NCBI GenBank assembly: GCA_002309425.1 | Contig: DBXD01000004.1 | Coordinates: 11,076 to 20,156, forward strand | DNA from: Cyanobacteria bacterium UBA1221 | GTDB lineage: Bacteria; Cyanobacteriota; Vampirovibrionia; Gastranaerophilales; Gastranaerophilaceae | Reading direction: 5' to 3' | DNA: 9,081 nt | Shown here: positions 7,901 through 9,081 of the stretch, piece by piece | Layout: each line of letters begins with the position of its first letter | How positions within the stretch are numbered: the stretch's first letter is position 1 | Program-made: the position numbers and the translations under genes | Notes under the pieces: generated by a model | What the model saw: only the letters and a program-made list of their open reading frames with translations | Databases searched by the model: none | What the model was told of the DNA's origin: nothing

Positions 7901-8780
7901 GAACATCGGAACCATAGACCAGTTTGTCCTTGCGGGGAATGTCGTGTCAAATGCTGTAATGAAGGCTGCATTACTTCCTATAAAAAATATGCCTGTTGTT
8001 CAAAGTTCCTCGAATTTTTCCAAGATTACCGGAAAAGTTACATTGGCTGACGGTATTGCTACTCTTGTCCCCGTGAAATCTCAGGGTAAGTCACTTGCGT
8101 ACTTTTTAACCGGGAAATATAATATTATAAATGGATATACAAATGTCATAATCTTAGGTCGTATGGGAGCGGATTTGGTAGCGGTAACAGGGCCGTTAGG
8201 ACAGTTATCTGTTTCAAAAATTGCATCCCTTTTGCCGTCATTTGGAGCAAAAACTCTGACTGTACTGAGTTCATTAACATCAAATCCTGATATGGAAAAG
8301 GTCTCAGAAATCCCTCCTCTTTCTGACGGCTCAACAAATTATAAAGATTTTAAGGTTATTTTTAACGGCAATATTACAAATCCTGCTTCTGTAAAAAGCT
8401 TTAAATGGTTATCCGAGTGTGATACTTCCGAGCTGGAAAATGCTTCTTTAAAAGGGCAGCTTCAAACAAGTGTCAATACAATAAAACAGTCCGGAGTTGA
8501 TACAATTAAAGATGTTCAAAAAACAGCGGAGGATACCAAAAATGCCGTAAAAAATACTGCTGAGGATATTAAGAATCAGGTTCAAAAAACCAAAGACAGT
8601 ATTGAAGAGTTGAAAAATCTAAAAAATATGTTTAAGCCAAAAACAAATCCGCAGACGGAACAAACTTCCGGAGGTTCTTCATCCGAAGCTCAACCTGCCG
8701 AGCAACCGGCAGGTGCAAGTTCTTCGCAGGCTCCTTCAGAAGCTTCAACAGTCGGCACGGAGCAGACTTCTGCCGAATAG
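4902..8780 (+). CDS. Large AsmA-like envelope protein with amphipathic repeat tail
   Basis: This 1292-residue protein looks like a member of the AsmA/YhdP/TamB-like group. These are inner-membrane-anchored, beta-rich periplasmic proteins thought to bridge membranes and to affect outer-membrane lipid or assembly homeostasis. Residues 1-8 are basic and 9-31 form a single hydrophobic helix, giving a signal-anchor with the body in the periplasm. The segment that follows (AEEACGLKVKVEKLKLVTTP, then LTIGVKIG) is typical of AsmA N-termini. The centre (about 100-950) is a long run of alternating strands with DADL/TADK-type turns. Residues about 960-1165 resemble the AsmA C-terminal-like domain (LSGKLDFSADLKLNAF, KGTVTFNVRDGHYMNIGTID). 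Residues 1184-1238 are five 11-residue amphipathic repeats, and from about 1246 the tail is rich in Ser, Glu, Pro, Gln and Ala. ATG 4902 has AAGAGG 11 nt upstream; ATG 4893 runs straight into a stop. The gene stands alone behind its own promoter. The family level is good; the exact subfamily and cargo are not known. Confidence 0.85.
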   Translation: MKKMILKKIVLGLLYVIGILYVLFLIVPFAVNPFVSSYAEDISKMAEEACGLKVKVEKLKLVTTPKLTIGVKIGAAYVKLPTGEDVLSAENIQTKLSILPLIAKKVEADVFSVDYIDANLAVKPDGNLQIIDYLPEKSEDETKVQMTALPLGLMLSNRLPNVYIKEYILSLTDMRTKKSYTVQGGNLKITDVVLDKGFKFSTAGFANLDGETLFNYDLKLANHIMPDLNLNDLIFAQNTDKEKSDSVATVSAASELTSGLFDVLNAIKKNGLTADIRLDAVTSGTVKDIDIRGLVDIEKFSMLVGGKKLPDGHIKFDFKGKRTNTDIAIYTAENELTSVLGSFNHGKKRGFNMAVKSNAGINNIFTLIKEIAASLNYKDLETLSATGSIDADFNIKSDLKRVVSSGYLKIPYSTIKYGLYNIFIEDINADVDLKDNLVDFKNVGFKILSQPLKFYGTISDSADADLHLTADKLMIKGLLAAAGQVNLLKENNILSGTLSADASLKGNLKNIIPVVNLDISDLNVQNKPSATGVRLASAKIELSSDGNTYKGIVDADAINVANPAAKFSLPKFKVTLDTKNADIADTYLLMDNSRIDITGNIKDYTTKDLLINIKAKGAIASADIKKMLPQDLRNIVTVKGLMPVLVTVNGNSKKQIVNIQLLATPTGYFHVADLQSVSGKSLLVNSELDISGNTIVLNKTGAFATNKTTLSDNPNTNYGGNQIVKISGSIPDYTKMKLKSLNIATVSNQALSVPTFSNSRVIAFGDVTLNGSVVNPDIKGSVKLFDLDLPTIKTKMKNINIDFSKNINVDIPLITIDNSIMSLKSSVNPNLLNGIIVENADFKANLFDSDTLISSLSSLLTGASGSSSAPSDFGIIIKSGKASVTKFKTGKIAATNLTGDFNLKNNIFYLKNLAGNAFDGKFSGNILCNILKGDAVVEMSGENMDAVSAIDASAGIANALSGKLDFSADLKLNAFAPSFNDLLKSVKGTVTFNVRDGHYMNIGTIDQFVLAGNVVSNAVMKAALLPIKNMPVVQSSSNFSKITGKVTLADGIATLVPVKSQGKSLAYFLTGKYNIINGYTNVIILGRMGADLVAVTGPLGQLSVSKIASLLPSFGAKTLTVLSSLTSNPDMEKVSEIPPLSDGSTNYKDFKVIFNGNITNPASVKSFKWLSECDTSELENASLKGQLQTSVNTIKQSGVDTIKDVQKTAEDTKNAVKNTAEDIKNQVQKTKDSIEELKNLKNMFKPKTNPQTEQTSGGSSSEAQPAEQPAGASSSQAPSEASTVGTEQTSAE
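8451..8615 (+). repeat. Five imperfect 33-nt units encoding 11-residue amphipathic repeats
   Basis: Residues 1184-1238 of the AsmA-like protein split cleanly into five 11-mers: KGQLQTSVNTI, KQSGVDTIKDV, QKTAEDTKNAV, KNTAEDIKNQV and QKTKDSIEELK. Units 3 and 4 are most alike (TAED, K-N, final V). The 11-residue period with Val/Ile at the last position and charged residues between is the pattern of extended amphipathic helices such as those in LEA proteins and apolipoproteins. The units look like old in-frame duplications: the DNA has diverged but the period is kept. Confidence 0.7.
8693..8714. repeat. Perfect 8-bp inverted repeat inside the AsmA-like tail
   Basis: ACCTGCCG (8693-8700) and CGGCAGGT (8707-8714) flank the 6-nt loop AGCAAC. 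It would form a GC-rich hairpin in a region that is otherwise AT-rich. It lies in the codons for the low-complexity tail (QPAEQPAGA), 64 nt before the stop, and no T-run follows it, so it is not a standard terminator. Confidence 0.6.
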
Positions 8781-8901
8781 TAAATTGCTGATAACTACTA
8801 AACCCGCTGCAAATTAGTTATTATAATTCGTGCGGTGGCATAAAAATAGAGGTGATTATTAAGGCTATATCCTTATAACGACATTTATTTTGCGTTCAGC
8901 G

Positions 8902-8929
8902 TTGTATCGCCGTATTGCCTTTATATAGT
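8902..8929 (+). promoter_or_regulatory. Candidate promoter for the right-edge gene
   Basis: TTGTAT (8902-8907) and TATAGT (8924-8929) are separated by 16 nt. The -35 box is the same hexamer as in the AsmA-like gene's promoter. Transcription would begin near 8936 and leave a leader of about 120 nt before ATG 9057. The -10 match is imperfect, the spacing is one short of ideal, and the region is AT-rich, so chance is possible. Confidence 0.35.
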
Positions 8930-8958
8930 ACATCTTCGTCCTTTCTTGAGTTTAAATT

Positions 8959-8978
8959 GTAACGAAATGTAACAGAAA
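8959..8978 (+). repeat. Tandem TGTAAC direct repeat, 10-nt period
   Basis: TGTAACGAAA (8959-8968) is followed directly by TGTAACAGAA (8969-8978), identical at 8 of 10 positions. A period of one helical turn puts both half-sites on the same face of the DNA, which is how direct-repeat sites for dimeric regulators, such as OmpR/PhoB-type response regulators, are built. It lies 79 nt upstream of ATG 9057. No regulator is identified. Confidence 0.4.
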
Positions 8979-9056
8979 GAGAATAAAAAATTAAAGTTTT
9001 GGAAAGAGGTGCCGTCATGCATGTTACGGAAATTAAATTTAGAAAGGACACTCATT

Positions 9057-9081
9057 ATGGGTATGGCAGCATCTCAAGCCA
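9057..9081 (+). CDS. Start of a MGMAASQA-type protein, 3' partial
   Basis: Only eight codons are in the window, reading MGMAASQA. From memory, this N-terminus (usually continuing as MGMAASQARLL) is shared by many small uncharacterised proteins in Melainabacteria/Gastranaerophilales and some other gut lineages; their function is not known to me. AAAGGA (9043-9048) lies 8 nt before the ATG, a good ribosome binding site. A competing ATG at 9017 in another frame also has a good site (GGAAAGAGG, 9001-9009), so the frame is not certain. I prefer 9057 because of the recognisable N-terminus. Confidence 0.6.

Larger units (their letters stand above)
8781..9056. other. Non-coding gap upstream of the right-edge gene
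   Basis: These 276 nt hold no gene I can support. Just after the AsmA-like stop is a weak imperfect hairpin (ATAACTA at 8791-8797 with TAGTTAT at 8815-8821, 17-nt loop) without a T-run. A short AAGG/CCTT hairpin lies near 8861-8874. The part from about 8885 to 8940 is less AT-biased than its surroundings and carries a candidate promoter. The part from 8959 carries tandem TGTAAC motifs, and the last 60 nt carry two Shine-Dalgarno-like sites. It reads as the regulatory region for the gene that starts at 9057, or at 9017. I found no tRNA fold. Confidence 0.55.

Noticed and set aside
8791..8821. Hairpin ATAACTA/TAGTTAT as a terminator for the AsmA-like gene
   Set aside because: The stem is 7 bp and AT-rich, the loop is 17 nt and no T-run follows, so it does not meet the form of an intrinsic terminator.
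8853..8879. Eight-codon GTG frame after AGAGG in the gap, as a leader peptide
   Set aside because: It is very short, the ribosome binding site abuts the start, and no attenuator hairpin follows; chance is more likely.
8821..8945. A tRNA or other structured RNA in the gap
   Set aside because: I looked for a cloverleaf, a T-loop sequence and long paired stems on both strands and found none.

Overview
The window is AT-rich and densely coded, and every gene I can support is on the + strand. The likely source is a diderm, low-GC, anaerobic gut-type bacterium. My best guess is the non-photosynthetic Melainabacteria/Gastranaerophilales (Vampirovibrionia) side of the Cyanobacteriota. The basis is a glycine decarboxylase split into separate subunits, a 2-hydroxyacyl-CoA dehydratase-type iron-sulfur protein, a large AsmA-like envelope protein that implies an outer membrane, and a protein at the right edge starting MGMAASQA, an N-terminus I associate with that group. 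This assignment is inference from memory of families, not a database match.

Left block (1 to 4825): five genes run head to tail with almost no space between them. They are the 3' part of a sigma-70 family factor, gcvPB (glycine dehydrogenase subunit 2), a 2-hydroxyglutaryl-CoA dehydratase/CoA-activase-related protein, an unrecognised six-helix membrane protein, and miaA (tRNA A37 dimethylallyltransferase). The junctions are a 1-nt overlap, a 1-nt gap, a 19-nt gap and a 32-nt overlap. One operon with translational coupling is therefore the simplest reading. The promoter and any glycine-responsive element must lie upstream of the window. The products do not form one obvious pathway: a regulator, glycine/one-carbon catabolism, an iron-sulfur protein, a membrane protein and tRNA modification.

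Middle block (4826 to 8780): a 76-nt gap carries a good sigma-70-type promoter (TTGTAT, 17 nt, TATAAT with a TG extension). It drives a single 1292-residue AsmA-like protein, which has one N-terminal membrane anchor, a long beta-rich periplasmic body, an AsmA C-terminal-like domain, five amphipathic 11-residue repeats and a Ser/Glu/Pro/Gln-rich tail.

Right block (8781 to 9081): 276 nt with no convincing gene. It contains a weak candidate promoter and a tandem TGTAAC motif with exact 10-nt periodicity. It leads into the first eight codons of the MGMAASQA protein, which is cut by the window edge. A second well-placed start, in another frame and 40 nt upstream, makes this junction ambiguous.

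I saw no tRNA, rRNA, CRISPR array, insertion sequence or clear intrinsic terminator. No obvious new defence or mobile system is present. The points most worth a second look are the miaA start, the 11-mer tail of the AsmA-like protein, the iron-sulfur protein without a visible ATPase partner, and the regulatory region at the right edge.
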